From Ascidia mentula (taxonomy: Eukaryota > Chordata > Ascidiacea > Phlebobranchia > Ascidiidae): a DNA stretch of 64,000 bases. The notes below the pieces were generated by a model. It searched no databases and was not told the origin of the DNA. It saw only the letters and a list, made by a program, of their open reading frames with translations. The stretch is from positions 1,986,501 through 2,050,500 of the forward strand of contig OX387200.1 in assembly GCA_947561715.1 (NCBI GenBank). Reading direction: 5' to 3'. Positions 1 through 10,394 of the stretch are shown piece by piece. Position numbers and translations under genes: made by a program. The stretch's first letter is position 1. Each line of letters begins with the position of its first letter.

Positions 1-113
1 CGTCACAGAACAAAATGCATAATATGACGTCATACAACAAAATGGACCTCACAAAAATCTTGCGCGCTCTTGCTCTTACAGCACCTATGATTGATAATTT
101 TTTAAACATTTTC

Positions 114-278
114 TCAATGTCGCATAGTTTGCAGACATGTCATCGCATAAAACGCAGTGTTCTTTATTGTTCTGAACATTATTAGTTTCAACGTTTGCAC
201 TTCCCGCAATAAAATACTGATTAGCAAACAGAACAGTATGTCACTGACGGTTAATGCCAAGCAGTTATGAAAGTAATT
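114..278 (-). pseudogene. Relic of a terminal transmembrane exon
   Basis: Read on the minus strand, this stretch stays open for 54 codons and encodes a hydrophobic segment (about residues 9-24) followed by a short basic tail. It aligns with the better preserved terminal exon at 31387-31710: both have an N-Y-x-H-N-C start, a CLLxSILLxEVQT core and a methionine-containing tail. Upstream, near 279-300, the reading frame shifts relative to that homologue, so it is probably a decayed copy. The function is unknown. The rest of the gene, if any, would lie at higher coordinates but is not recognisable. Confidence 0.45.
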
Positions 279-366
279 TACGCATTTTCGTTACCGTGGG
301 TTGTTCCAACTCACTGGCGTTGCTGTAATTAGCCCTGCAAAGTATCCAACAGGTGCTTGTAAACAA

Positions 367-436
367 TACCATACAACAACTGTCTCATTATCATACAACA
401 ACACGCACAAAAAAGATTCCGGGTTGTTGTATGGTA
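367..436. repeat. Short inverted repeat (14-bp arms)
   Basis: Arms at 367-380 and 423-436 are exact reverse complements (taccatacaacaac and gttgttgtatggta), separated by 42 bases. No gene is visible between 279 and 850, so it may be part of an old interspersed element. Confidence 0.5.
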
Positions 437-852
437 TATAAAAAAACAGAGTCCAAGATAAACGAAATGAAATAAATTGCTAAGTTTGCAGTAGTTCTGC
501 TGACCGGAATGCTTGCTACATTTTTGACAAAACAAACTACCACAAAAAATGATCCGGTCACATTATTTGTTGTTACTGATTTGCGTGGTTTCAATTTTCC
601 AATTGAAAGCATTGTACGTTTATGCGTTGTCATTTGCCATTCCAGTAACAAAACAATTTTATGCAATTACAAGCGTTTTTCAAACATGGTGTCTGCACGA
701 AATAATGTTAACTCTTTAGCGACACCTGGAGTTTTTACAGCATATGGTGAGGGCTACCATTTGGCGGCAGGAATAGAGACTGGTAGCGCACTACCAGATA
801 AACACCTATGGTATTTTTTGACCGTCACGGTTCACACTATGGGATGAAGAAG

Positions 853-1480
853 AAAACAGAACCCACAGGTTTAATTATGGCGAATTTTGAGATATCTGGT
901 AGCTATAAATTAACAAATCTTTTCCTTAAATTCAAAACACTTTTGCTTGTGCTGGGACTTGCAGGAGTGATTTAGTACCGAAGAACGCGAAATGTAACAA
1001 CAGCCAAGTGTGATTTTGTGTTAATGATTTCATGTTATTGTGTTTGATATATTATATAAGACACCGTAGAAGTAGTATACCATCCTTCGCATAGCAAGAC
1101 AGGATCGCCCCACTGCGCACGCCCTTATTATTGGCGATCTCAGCTCTCGTATTCTGATCATAAGCTTCACAGACTTCGCAGCCAAGGCATTGCAGCAAAG
1201 CTGGATCAGCAACTTTTCCCGACAAGTTGGAGCTAGATCTGAAAATTATATAGAATACCTTTCCTTGTTTCTTGATAGAAAATGAAAATAAACATGTTTA
1301 CGAGAATGTAGCGATGGATTCAACTGCCCACGGTAAACTTCTCATCCTTAATTGGATCATTTTCAGTTTTATACGCTATTTTCAAAACACAGATACAGAA
1401 ATAAAAGTTTCATATATTGATAGTCAAATTGTTCCTTATACACCTTAATTTTTGTGACATCGAAGTGGTTTTATCTTTTA
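853..1480 (+). pseudogene. Decayed 3' end of a gene-D-like receptor
   Basis: From 853 on, the sequence matches the 3' end of gene D (from about 35404). It keeps a piece of the membrane-proximal exon (ACAGGTTTAATTAT), the end of the transmembrane exon near 945-1010 with TAG replacing the Trp codon of the paralogue, and the cytoplasmic exon at 1279-1336 that still reads HVYENV. The external part of the TM exon is missing, and a short interspersed element sits between 1062 and 1262. Bases about 1442-1668 have no counterpart at 36.4 kb. It is a dead copy created by segmental duplication. It shows the pYxN-type tail is an old feature of this branch. Confidence 0.8.
1087..1230 (+). mobile_element. 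Diverged copy of the 'caggatcgccccactgcgc' short interspersed element
   Basis: Shares aggatcgccccactgcgca, ggcgatc, gctggatcagc and tgacaagt-type blocks in the same order as the monomer at 1994-2176 (reverse strand) and 20030-20155. It lies within the duplicated receptor 3' end, and the corresponding interval at about 36225-36235 lacks it, so it inserted after the duplication or was lost from the other copy. Confidence 0.6.
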
Positions 1481-1873
1481 CCCGCGTGTTCTTGTCTATT
1501 ACTGTGCGTATCAACTGCACACCTGGTAGTCAGTTGTGGGAATGGTTGTGCTGCACGCCGAGCGTCCTGGAGACAGAGATGAGCTTTTGTAGATGTGTTT
1601 TTACTCTTTTTACGTTGTTTGACAGACACCGACAAAGCTTTTTTAGCGAAAAATATATTTCTATAAGTGTCGTCCCTACTTTGATTTACAATTATTTGCA
1701 AGTTTACAATGTTTTTTATGTGCCAGTGTAATAAAAAATGTTGTATACGGGGCAGGTCGTTTTGCTATGCATTTTCAATCTTTCTGACAATGCATTTGCA
1801 ATTGAAGACGTTAGTTTATTTGAATGCCAGCTTCGGTTTTGATGACATTCAAAATGTAGTGCAGAAAAATTAA

Positions 1874-2189
1874 TTTATTTTTGCATCATGAGGTTTTCAG
1901 GCTTGGCAGCCCAGGCAATGCAGCCCAGCTGGATCAGCCACTTTTTCCTGACAAGTCGGAACAAGATTTGAAAAATCAAGAGGTTAACTTGAGCTTGATT
2001 TTTCAAATCTTGTTCCGACTTGTCAGGAAAAAGTGGCTGATCCAGCTGGGCTGCATTGCCTGGGCTGCCAAGCCTGAAAACCTCATGATCGCGATACGTT
2101 AGCTGTGATCGCCAAGCAAGGACCTGCGCAGTGGGGCGATCCTGCCTATCATGCCATTGCATGAAATATTACTGAGTTTATTTTTGCAT
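1874..2189. mobile_element. Foldback element with 94-bp perfect inverted arms and 13-bp target-site duplication
   Basis: Arm 1 (1887-1980) and arm 2 (1994-2087) are exact reverse complements over 94 bases with a 13-base spacer. After arm 2 come about 90 bases ending in tgccattgcatgaaatattactgag. The element (1887-2176) is flanked by identical 13-mers tttatttttgcat at 1874-1886 and 2177-2189. The duplicated locus near 36735 has a single copy of that 13-mer, so the empty site is in the same window. A 13-bp duplication suggests target-primed retroposition. No tRNA-like promoter boxes or coding capacity were seen. Confidence 0.8.
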
Positions 2190-2419
2190 TTCATCATTTT
2201 TTCGAAAATTTGTTTTTGTTTTTATTTTAGCTTTTCATCTTTATAATTTCCACAAAAATTACACGGTCATATACAGAATACGACGTCTCCAGCTGATCTG
2301 TTGCTTGCTAACATAAAAAATAAAAAAAGTTTTTTAGTAATTGTTGTTTCAAGGGCAACGTATCGACCCCCAGTAATAGCAGTGTTTAGGTGTAGATTCT
2401 TCCAACCCTTTTGTAACGA

Positions 2420-2468
2420 CTGAACAAACAATCAAAGTGAAAGTGTTTTCGTGTATACTGTGACGTCA
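2420..2468 (+). repeat. Dispersed repeat ending in a TGACGTCA palindrome
   Basis: The block ctgagcaaacaatcaaagtgaaagtg...tatactgtgacgtca recurs at 36972-37021 (through the segmental duplication), at 43343-43392, and inverted at 29306-29355. Each copy ends in the CRE-like palindrome tgacgtca. Confidence 0.7.
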
Positions 2469-2986
2469 TAGCCTTTAGCCAACAAACAATATCTGCTAGT
2501 AGGTTGTTGTGTCGATGAATTCAGAAATCGTGCTTCTGGTCTTTGCAATGAAAAATTTATTTGCATTTAATATTAAATGCTTTGGATAAAAAGACACAAA
2601 AAAAATTTAAATTATTGAGAAAGATTTATGAAAACGAATTACATTTAAATGTGGTCAGTTAGCACCATTGCGACATTTATATTCTACAATTACTTCACAT
2701 AACTTACATATTATCTCCATATCCTATGTATCGAAAGGGGATACCGACTATAAATTCAGTCCCTTACAACTTAAACTTCCACTAAATAATTGAAACGAAA
2801 CCTCCACAGTTACGAGTAAAGTGTCCCATTGTAGTTTGTTGCCGAAATTGATTAACTAGGTGACAACTTGACCATAGGATAAATTCCTGCCCTTTGCCGA
2901 TAGAAAACGCAGAAAAACCTCTACGCCCAAACTAGCAGTAGCTTTTTTCCAGCCAAAGTGCGGTTATTCCTACCACTACCTTTAAT

Positions 2987-4138
2987 ATGGCTGATAATGA
3001 AACTCCCGGTCCAAGTTTGACAGCCACTTCGCAAGGGGGTACTCTATTGGCAGAATCTGAGCTCATAAATGTTACTCCAAGTAATTTACGAACCCCACGC
3101 CCTCACTTTTCCGCCGATACCGTTTTTAATGGGGACGACTCTGACCGTTTTCCTTTAGGCGACCGTGCGGGACGGCGGAGTTTAGCAGACCAGGCACCTA
3201 AATTGCGTTTGCTGAAATTTCGGCCCAAATTGCCGAAGGCGTGGTTTCGCAGCTTTAAGGCCATTTTGTCAAATTGTCACGTATCGAGCGAGTTTGAGAT
3301 GTTTAACTACGCGGTTTCCTGTTTGACTCAGGACCAAATTGCCAAGGTGGGAAACGCCATTTTAAATATCGAGAGTGATCGGTTTCCGTATTCGAAACTA
3401 AAGCAAGCTTTATTACGCTATTATGAACAGAGCGACATAACACGTTTAAATAAGCTTCTAAACGAGACAAGCTTGCAAGGTAGGCGTCCCACTGACTTGC
3501 TTAATGAAATGATTGCATTGTTAAATCATCCGGGCCCATTAGATGCGACTACTGAGAGGCTGTTGAAGCGGTTTTTTACTGATAAGTTGCCTGCTAACGT
3601 TCGTCTTATTTTGTCAACGGACTATGAGGATAGTTTGGAGAATCTCGCGTTAAAAGCTGACACTATGATATCTCTCAGTGCGCCGAAACTAGATATTCCT
3701 GATTTGGGGAATTCTTTGGCTGTGACTCCATCTGTGTCTTCTGTGTCTTCACAAATGCTAATCAATGATAATGTGGACAGACGGATGAACAAAATTGTGG
3801 AGCAAATAAATGCTTTGTCCACACAAGTCCATTCCCGAGCGCGATTTGATACAGGGTTTCGCGGTAGAGAGTTTCGTCCGCGATCGGCTAATTTTCGCCA
3901 GCAAATACGCCCCTCAGGCCCGCGAAACGCTTGGCAACCCTCGGGCCAAAGGTGGCAGACCAGGCAAAGATTTGGAAGGCCTGATGCCGGATTTTCGCAG
4001 GTTGGTCGGTCTGACCACGGCTGGCCGCGAGGTTCTGGAAACCTGTGCTACTATCATTCGCTTTTTGGTGACGTTGCTAAACGCTGTGACCCACCTTGCC
4101 GTTTGAACTATCAGTTCAGGAATAAAAAAAACCTGTAG
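2987..4138 (+). CDS. gag: Gag polyprotein of the retroelement
   Basis: An open frame of 383 codons starts at an ATG about 110 bases after the truncated 5' edge. Residues about 75-230 are charged and helix-rich, as expected of a capsid region. The C-terminus has an Arg/Gly/Gln-rich nucleic-acid-binding stretch and then the finger CYYHSLFGDVAKRCDPPC, matching Cx2Hx9Cx3C. Capsid-like proteins package element RNA into cytoplasmic particles. The frame is intact, unlike pol and env. Protease lies downstream in the -1 frame relative to gag, so translation would have needed a frameshift or similar event. Family assignment rests on the finger and position. Confidence 0.85.
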   Translation: MADNETPGPSLTATSQGGTLLAESELINVTPSNLRTPRPHFSADTVFNGDDSDRFPLGDRAGRRSLADQAPKLRLLKFRPKLPKAWFRSFKAILSNCHVSSEFEMFNYAVSCLTQDQIAKVGNAILNIESDRFPYSKLKQALLRYYEQSDITRLNKLLNETSLQGRRPTDLLNEMIALLNHPGPLDATTERLLKRFFTDKLPANVRLILSTDYEDSLENLALKADTMISLSAPKLDIPDLGNSLAVTPSVSSVSSQMLINDNVDRRMNKIVEQINALSTQVHSRARFDTGFRGREFRPRSANFRQQIRPSGPRNAWQPSGQRWQTRQRFGRPDAGFSQVGRSDHGWPRGSGNLCYYHSLFGDVAKRCDPPCRLNYQFRNKKNL

Positions 4139-4139
4139 G

Positions 4140-4500
4140 CGCCTTTCCACCTAGTTTTGGTCGGAAAGGCGGAATTGAGAAACGTACTTTTTCTGTATTT
4201 GATAAGCGTCTTAATCTTTCCTTTTTAGTGGACTCTGGTTCTGATGTAAGTTTGCTTCCCCGTTGGTTTGTTCGGAATAGGTTCTATCGTCAGCATAAAA
4301 CCTTGCATGGGGTCGGTGGTAATTTCATTTATGCTGATGGGTAAAAACGCCTGAGTTTTGATATTGGACTAGGTCAGACTTTCACCTGGACTTTCTATAT
4401 TTGTAATGTCGATCAAGCTTTGATTGACAGTGATTTCCTGTATGCCTTTGCTCTGTTGGTTGATGTGCCGAACAGAAAACTTTTGAGCAGACGTGCTTTC
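4140..4500 (+). pseudogene. Retroelement aspartic protease, interrupted
   Basis: In the pol frame, the catalytic stretch LVDSGSDVSLLP (about 4225-4260) identifies an aspartic protease with the DSG active site. A flap-like GVGGNFIYADG follows, then TAA at 4342-4344 in frame. The DFLYAFALLVDV stretch near 4432-4467 is the usual C-terminal part of Ty3/gypsy proteases. The enzyme would process Gag-Pol. The in-frame stop makes this copy non-functional. Confidence 0.75.
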
Positions 4501-5805
4501 CGCACACAGTCAGCTTGCTTTTGCCCCAGGCGATGTTCTGGTGCTCGGCGCGTGCGTGGCTTTAATTTGACGTCACCGCGTTTCACGCATCAGGACCGAG
4601 ACGTGCGTCAGTCACGTCGGTCGCAGTCTTGTAGTAGACGCAGGGAATTCCCCCGCGGGAAATTACCTTTGCCTGCAGATAGTGGTTTGAGAATGAATCA
4701 AAACACAGGGTTTGTGCGAGGAATTAAAAGAGATAGTGATGGAGGACCTAATGCAGTCTTTTCCAGTCAAAAGTCTAAGTTACCAGTTGTTCAGAATAAT
4801 AAGAAATCTGTAAGCAAAGATGAAAGCAATGAGTTTAGGAGATTATTGCTCGAGTTTCCTTCAGTCCTTGAGCCTTTGTCTTTGGACAAACCGGTTAAGC
4901 ACAACATTAGACATCATATTATAACTACTGGTTATCCAGTGAGTTGCAAACCCAGGTGTTTGTCTCCTGAAATGTTGCAATTGGTCAATGATCAGTTTGA
5001 TGAACTTGAAAGAAAAGGAGTAATCAGAGATAGTGAAAGTCTTTGGGCTTCCCATCTTCATGTTGTCTCTAAGAAAGGCGGTGGTTTGAGACTCTGCGGA
5101 GATTTTAGGCGAATTAACTCGATAACCCTAAGCATGCAGAGACCAATACCCCATTTAGCAGATTTTGTCAATGGTTTACATGGAAAAACAATCTTTGCAG
5201 CCCTTGATTTGAAAAATGCTTTATATAACATTCCTTTGACAGCTGATTCCATTGCCAAAACAGCCATTGTGATTCCTGGAAGAGCTGTCGAATATTTAAG
5301 AATGCCTTTTGGCCTTCGTAATGCTCCACAATCATTTCAGGCCTTTATGGACAAAGTTTTAAAGGGATTGTCCTTTGTGTATTGCTACATCGACGATTTA
5401 TTAATCGCTTCAAGTTCTGCAGAAGAACATAAAGCTCATCTACGCGCTGTGTTGTCAAGGCTTGATGAGTATGGTCTTGAAATTAATGTTGGAAAGAGTG
5501 AGTTTGGAAAAGCAGCTTTAGATTTCTTAGGACACAGAATATCAACAAAAGGTTATAGCCCTTTAGGAGAAAAGGTTGAGGCTATAAGAAAGTTTCCCAG
5601 GCCTACTACAGTGAAAGAGTTAAGGAGATACCTTGGAATGTTAACTTTTTATCGTAAGTTTATTCCTCATTGTGCAGCACATGTGCGGTTGTTAAACGCA
5701 ATGCTACGGAAGGATAGCGTAAAGAGAAAGACTCTGCAGTGGTCGCCTGAGGCTATTACAGCTTTTGAAAGATCTAAAGAATTATTGAGCGAGCAAACAC
5801 TGTGA
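4420..5805 (+). pseudogene. pol: Reverse transcriptase domain (pol), frame-broken at its end
   Basis: The open frame covers a poorly conserved linker and then a full reverse transcriptase palm. It shows a substrate-grip region (LDLKNALYNIPL), MPFGLRNAPQSFQ, the catalytic YIDD box at 5386-5397 and the FLGHRIS and YLGMLTFYRKFIP thumb motifs. YIDD replaces the more usual YVDD. The frame ends at TGA 5803-5805 just before RNase H, which continues in another frame, so one or a few bases were lost or gained here. Confidence 0.85.
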
Positions 5806-6464
5806 AATACCCAGAAATCAATGGAAAATTCAGTCTTCTGTGTGATAGTTCTAATTTTGATTTGGGGGCGGTTTTTCATCAGTTCACTGGTGACAGTTGG
5901 TGTCCACTCGCTTTCTTTTCCAGAGGCTTAAACGAGGCTCAGCGGAAATATTCCGCGTTTGATCGGGAATTATTGGCAATCTATGAAGCCATCCGATACT
6001 TTAAACCCTTATTGCGTGGAAGGGATTTCAACGTCGTGACAGACCATAAGCCTCTTGTCAATGCTTTTCGGGCCAAATCAGATCATTTGTCTCCCAGACA
6101 GGAAAGACATTTTGATTACATTTCACAATTTACCAACCGCATTGAACACATAGCGGGTTGGCATAATCAAGTTGCTGATTGTTTGTCCCGAATTGAAATC
6201 AATGCACTTAAACTCTCTTCTGATGTTTTTGACTTAGAGAATCTTGCTAAAGGTCAACAGACGGCAGAATTTCAAGAGATGTTGTCAGATCAGTGTGTTA
6301 GTTTGAAGTTAGTTAGCAGACGACTTCCAGATAGTACCACCTCTTTGGTTGGTGACGTTTCTACAGGTGTGTTTCGTGCTGTTGTTCCTGTTGCATACCG
6401 GAAATGTGTATTTGATGTGTTACACAATTTGAGTCATCCTGGAATTAGAATCAGTAAGAAATAA
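5802..6464 (+). pseudogene. pol: RNase H domain and start of integrase (zinc-binding end)
   Basis: The acidic residues of RNase H occur in order: LLCDSS, FDRELLAIYEAI and VVTDHKPL, followed by the C-terminal IAGWHNQVADCLSR. The frame continues into the first half of the integrase zinc-binding domain (LHNLSHPG, two His) and is stopped by TAA at 6462-6464. The Cys pair (WCETC, about 6513-6527) lies beyond that stop in the same frame. Confidence 0.8.
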
Positions 6465-6495
6465 ATTGGTGAACGATATGTCTGGCCTGGAATGA

Positions 6496-7101
6496 ATGCA
6501 GACATACAGCATTGGTGCGAAACATGTTTACCTTTGTCAAGTTAATAAGGTCCATCGTCACAACATTGCACCTTTGTCTCGTTACATAGAACCTACAGAC
6601 AAATTTTGCGAACTTAATATTGACGTCGTCGGACCGTTACCTAATTCTAAAGGGTATTCCTATCTTCTTACAATCATTGACAGATTCACCCGATATACTG
6701 ATGCAATTCCAATGGTCGATTTTACAGCTCAGAGCTGTGCTGATGCTTTTCTGCTCCACTGGGTGGCGCGATGAGGTTGTCCATTGCGTTTGACTTCTGA
6801 TCGAGGTACAAATTTCTTGTCAGGTGTATTTCAGGATTTATGCAAATTGTTGGGTATTAAATTTTGTTCAACTACGGCTTACCATGCTTCATCTAATGGC
6901 CTGGTGGAACGAACTCATAGAAGACTCAAAGCAGCATTAAAATCTTATGAAAATCCCACTGATTGGTACTCTAACTTGGGTTTGGTTCTTCTTGGAATTC
7001 GTGCTAGTCACAATGTTGATTTAGATTTTTCACCAGCAGAAATGGTGTCAGGAAAGAAGTTGAGATTGCCAGGAGAGTTTTTCGTAAATAGAACCGAGTG
7101 A
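6496..7101 (+). pseudogene. pol: Integrase catalytic core, one in-frame stop
   Basis: The rve-type core is readable. The first Asp is in LNIDVVGPLP, a further acidic block is LTIIDRFTRY, the second catalytic Asp is in LTSDRGTNF, and the Glu is in the SSNGLVERTHRRLK helix. TGA at 6772-6774 splits the core without changing frame. A frameshift near 6520-6545 separates it from the zinc-binding domain. The enzyme would join element cDNA ends to the host chromosome. Confidence 0.85.
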
Positions 7102-7595
7102 AACTAAGTCTGAATATGAAACTAAGTCTGAATAAGCGATTGACATCTTTCATGTCTGAGTTACGTTTTCCCCCCAGGCGTGACCATCCAGTTAGAAAAT
7201 CTTTCATTGATAAGAATATTCTAACAACTTCACATGTTTTTGTCAAAGTTTCCGGTCATAAACCACCGTTGCACCCTTCTTACACGGGACCATATAAGGA
7301 TTTGGAGCGACATGACAAATATTTTGTTTTGGCAATGTTTGGTAAAGCGAATAGCGTCTCCATTGACAGAATTAAAGTCGCGCGCTTGCCAAATGTTGTA
7401 AATGACAATGAAACTCCTGAGAGCACTGATTCTTTAGTTGAAACAGTACCTTCTTTTGTTGTTGACTCTGAGTTAACCACGGATCCTTTGCTTTCAGGAG
7501 AGGCAAATTCTGGTTTTCCTGAGGTGCCAATTGAACCAATTAGACAAACGAGAAGAGGACGAGAAATCAGGAAACCTTTGAGATACAGAGACTAA
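7098..7595 (+). pseudogene. pol: Integrase C-terminal domain of the retroelement
   Basis: Contains the beta-barrel-like stretch HVFVKVSGHKPPLHPSYTGP and a final RRGREIRKPLRYRD tail typical of Ty3/gypsy pol ends. The frame change from the core coincides with a direct duplication of about 17 bases (gaaactaagtctgaata at 7101 and again at 7119), a likely cause of the break. It stops four bases before the env-like start. Confidence 0.7.
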
Positions 7596-7599
7596 GGTC

Positions 7600-9440
7600 A
7601 TGCTGCTTTTACAGTGCTTTCTTGTTGTTGTGTTTTTGGGTTGTTCCACTTGTGAACAGACCTTTCAGATTTGTCATGAAACGATGTCTGATGGCGAATA
7701 TGAAATAAGCAAACCTCCGTTGTGTAAACGCCCTGAACCTGAAAACGTCACTTCTTGTAAGTCAAAAGTTTATCATCCTTCTACTGATTTTATTAAGATT
7801 AAAGTGTTTATGTGTCAGCTTATGGTTGAATCGTACACAAGTGTGTCTTATTTGTTTGGTGCAAAGACTCATGAGATAAACACTGTAGCTGGTGATGCCC
7901 CTCTAGCGTTTGTGAACAATGGTCTAGAACTCACACCTCTTCTATGGGTGATTTGGTTCCCTTAACAAAGTCCTCTTGGTCAACTCGCAATAAGCTTGAA
8001 ATTAAATACCATTGGCCAACTTCTGCACAAGGCAGCGTCCGAAATGCTATTCTTACTGAATCTATTGTTCTTTATGATCATATAAATAAAGTAATGAAAA
8101 GCCCTCTTGGAATTTTATCGAATTGTAACATTCATCGTGGCGCGTGCACTGTTGGGACACGTTCTTATGTGTGGTCAGTTCCATCTCGCATAGATTGTCC
8201 TGTTGCTAAACCTTTGGGTACTCATGACCTACTTATCCATTTTCAAAAAGGGAAGCCGGCCCCTTATCGAATGGAAATTCGAAATTTAGGAATGAGTATT
8301 CATCATAGTGTAAAGTGTCTGCCTAATGTTGGTGATTGTTATAGCGGTATTCCATTTTGTGCACCTGGAGGGTTGATTTTGGTTACAGAGAATTGTAGCG
8401 CTTTGAGAACTCCTTTTACATCTAGACATCTTCCACCTAATGATAGTAGTTCTGCGCCTAGGTCGGATCCCCTGGGTTTGTTGTTGACTGAACTGAGCGA
8501 TACTATGAGCTAAGGGTTCGTTAATGTAACCGCCGATATACATTATTTGGAATGTCAATCAACGTCTTTGCTCACTACTATTTATTCTTTGTTGTCTCGT
8601 CAATATCCAGGAGAGACCTTAAGTAAACTCCTTGAATTGCCTAAAGCCGCCATCACTATCGGTGTAGTTACCGCGATAACTTGCGAGCCTGTTTCCGGAA
8701 CTGTGATACGGAATTTACGACATGGGGATTTATTTGCCACTAGACCTCTTATTCAATTTAAAGACCCCAGCAGCAATCGCTCTATTATTGGACAATACTA
8801 TCGTGATGTTTACAAGAATGTTAAATTCCTTGAGACTTATATTCCGGGGAGAATTATGTCCTTTAAAGTGGGTGATGTTTATTACACTTATGAGAATTAC
8901 ACTTTAGCTCATGTCAACTCGAAAGTGCATTATCTTACTCCCCAATTAACACCTGTTCACTATACCCCACATACTGTTGATTATCAATCTATAATGAATG
9001 AATTCCCTAGACCTTCCACTGGCCTAGATGACATGACAAGCATGTTAATGGCTTTGTCGCAGGCTCGACTCACACATGATAAGCTGTATCATTACATAAA
9101 CTCTAATTTAAAGAGTAATGTCGACGCCGATATGGGTTTTGTTGCAAGAACGGCGGAAAACGTAGTCACTAATGTTTTTATTGCTGTCATTAGTAACATA
9201 ACCAGCCCTTTTATAGGAGGTATAATGGTAATTTTGTTCTTTCTGGCACTTATATGGGGAGGAATTCTAACATTTTGGGCTCTTAAACATTATCTGCCAA
9301 TAGGATTGCAAATAGCCCGGGGAAAAGTAAATGCTTATCGCAATAAAAGTGTGGCTGACAGCGAAGGACCTAACGCTAGAACGGATGTAGGTGTAGTGCC
9401 TGCTTCCAATGTAAGCCAAATCTATCCAAATTTAGATTAA
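7600..9440 (+). pseudogene. env: Env-like glycoprotein, possibly a class III (herpesvirus gB-type) fusogen; broken
   Basis: It begins with a hydrophobic signal-like N-terminus and many Cys and N-glycosylation sites follow. The frame shifts around 7940-7965, and TAA at 8511-8513 interrupts the rest. The last section (to 9440) is open and contains ITCEPVSGTV, RPLIQFKDP and GDVYYTYENYTLAHV, then a transmembrane segment near 9220-9290 and a hydrophilic cytoplasmic tail. The order and wording of these motifs recall the central domains of glycoprotein B-like fusogens rather than baculovirus F-type Env, but no search could be run. In an intact element it would sit on the particle surface and mediate membrane fusion. 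The frameshift and stop show this copy cannot make it. Confidence 0.6.
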
Positions 9441-9740
9441 AGTGGTGGAATGATTGTACTATGTGGTGTATAAATAAAAAAAAATAATATACCCCTAAAA
9501 AAACCAAAAAAAAAGAACATATATAAAACAAAAGACAACATAGATGGTCCCTAACACACTAATTACCTTTTGCCATGTCACATTTTTCACATTGTTTTTC
9601 GTTGCCGTGTCCTATGTTTCTATTCTATGGTGTTTTGTATCGTGTACATGTTATTTCGTCATGTAGTCTCCTGTTGTTTGTTTCTTTTCATTTTCTCTCT
9701 TATATCGTTGTTCTTTGCCTATTTTGTGAAACACTTTTTG

Positions 9741-10046
9741 GGGTGAGACAAGTGTAACGATATGAGGTAATGTGTTTTTCATTCGCATGAAACTTTTCCA
9801 TGAGGTAATGCAATGACTTAGCAGTTCGTACCAGGAAGTGTAACTCCCATTTTCTCGGAACGACAACGGAGAATCGCTCGTAAGATGCAATTATCGATAA
9901 GCGCTCTCACGCAACTGCATACCTTAAATGTATATAAAAATCTGTGGTTTTGTGGTGAAAACTGTTCTACAATTTGGCGTGCTCGTGGGACCAAAAACGT
10001 ATGATTCCCACATATCTGTGTTTCGTCTTGGTGATATCTGAATAAA
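9741..10046 (+). promoter_or_regulatory. Polypurine tract and probable 3' LTR start with TATA box and poly(A) signal
   Basis: A purine-rich run (gggtgagacaag, 9741-9752) is followed by tgtaacg at 9753, a common LTR beginning. A TATA-like tatataaaaa lies at 9931-9940 and aataaa at 10041-10046, as in a U3-R region. The LTR end is not resolved. The earlier A-rich 9470-9535 could be an alternative tract. Confidence 0.5.
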
Positions 10047-10394
10047 ACAAACTAACCCAAGTTTGGTTTATCTGAAGTCTGGGAGTCAGAAGTCAGGAAA
10101 CAAATTCAATTGCAGCTGAACACGTAATCAACAAACAAAACAAACACCAATTTTTGCACACTGTAGCTTCATTGAATATACGCCCCTATCATACGCGGTG
10201 CGCAGTCAACCATTAATTTAAATTTTATTCGCACTAAAGTTTAAGAAAGCCATCTATGAAATTTGTAGCCGGCCAAGGCGCCTTTAATCTATGCTATAAA
10301 AACTGTCCGCATTGCTTAGTCGAAAGTCAGTCTTTAAAGCCTTTGGTACACATGTTTTTTGACTTATTTCTTCATATCACTGAATCGCCGGCGG

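Larger units (their letters stand above)
853..2878. repeat. Segmental duplication, copy 1 (copy 2 at about 35404-37435)
   Basis: Collinear similarity runs from the gene-D 3' end through its 3' flank. For example, 1690-1870 matches 36540-36725, and 2190-2878 matches 36753-37434 with only scattered substitutions. The match stops abruptly after ccatagga (2878 and about 37434), exactly where the retroelement begins in copy 1. Copy 1 carries two extra short-element insertions that copy 2 lacks. Confidence 0.85.
2879..10140 (+). mobile_element. Degenerate Ty3/gypsy-type LTR retroelement with env-like gene, 5' truncated
   Basis: The order is gag, protease, RT, RNase H, integrase, env-like, then LTR-like sequence, all on the plus strand. 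The gag zinc-finger spacing Cx2Hx9Cx3C (about 4048-4101) is the CHCC type known from the CsRn1 branch of Ty3/gypsy elements. No 5' LTR or primer-binding site is present: similarity to the duplicated host DNA continues up to 2878 and gag leader follows at once. Several frame breaks and stops show it is inactive. The 3' boundary is not defined, since no second LTR exists in the window to compare with. Confidence 0.85.

Noticed and set aside
509..847. 112-codon open frame as a gene
   Set aside because: No domain, signal peptide or splice context; adjacent DNA is decayed receptor and repeat sequence.
2987..9440. The retroelement as an active endogenous virus
   Set aside because: Stops at 4342, 6462, 6772 and 8511, frame changes near 5803, 6530, 7100 and 7950, and the missing 5' LTR show it is dead.
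9972..9990. tggcgtgctcgtgggacc as a primer-binding site after a 5' LTR
   Set aside because: It lies before the poly(A) signal of the probable 3' LTR and no internal coding region follows, so it is more likely a chance match.
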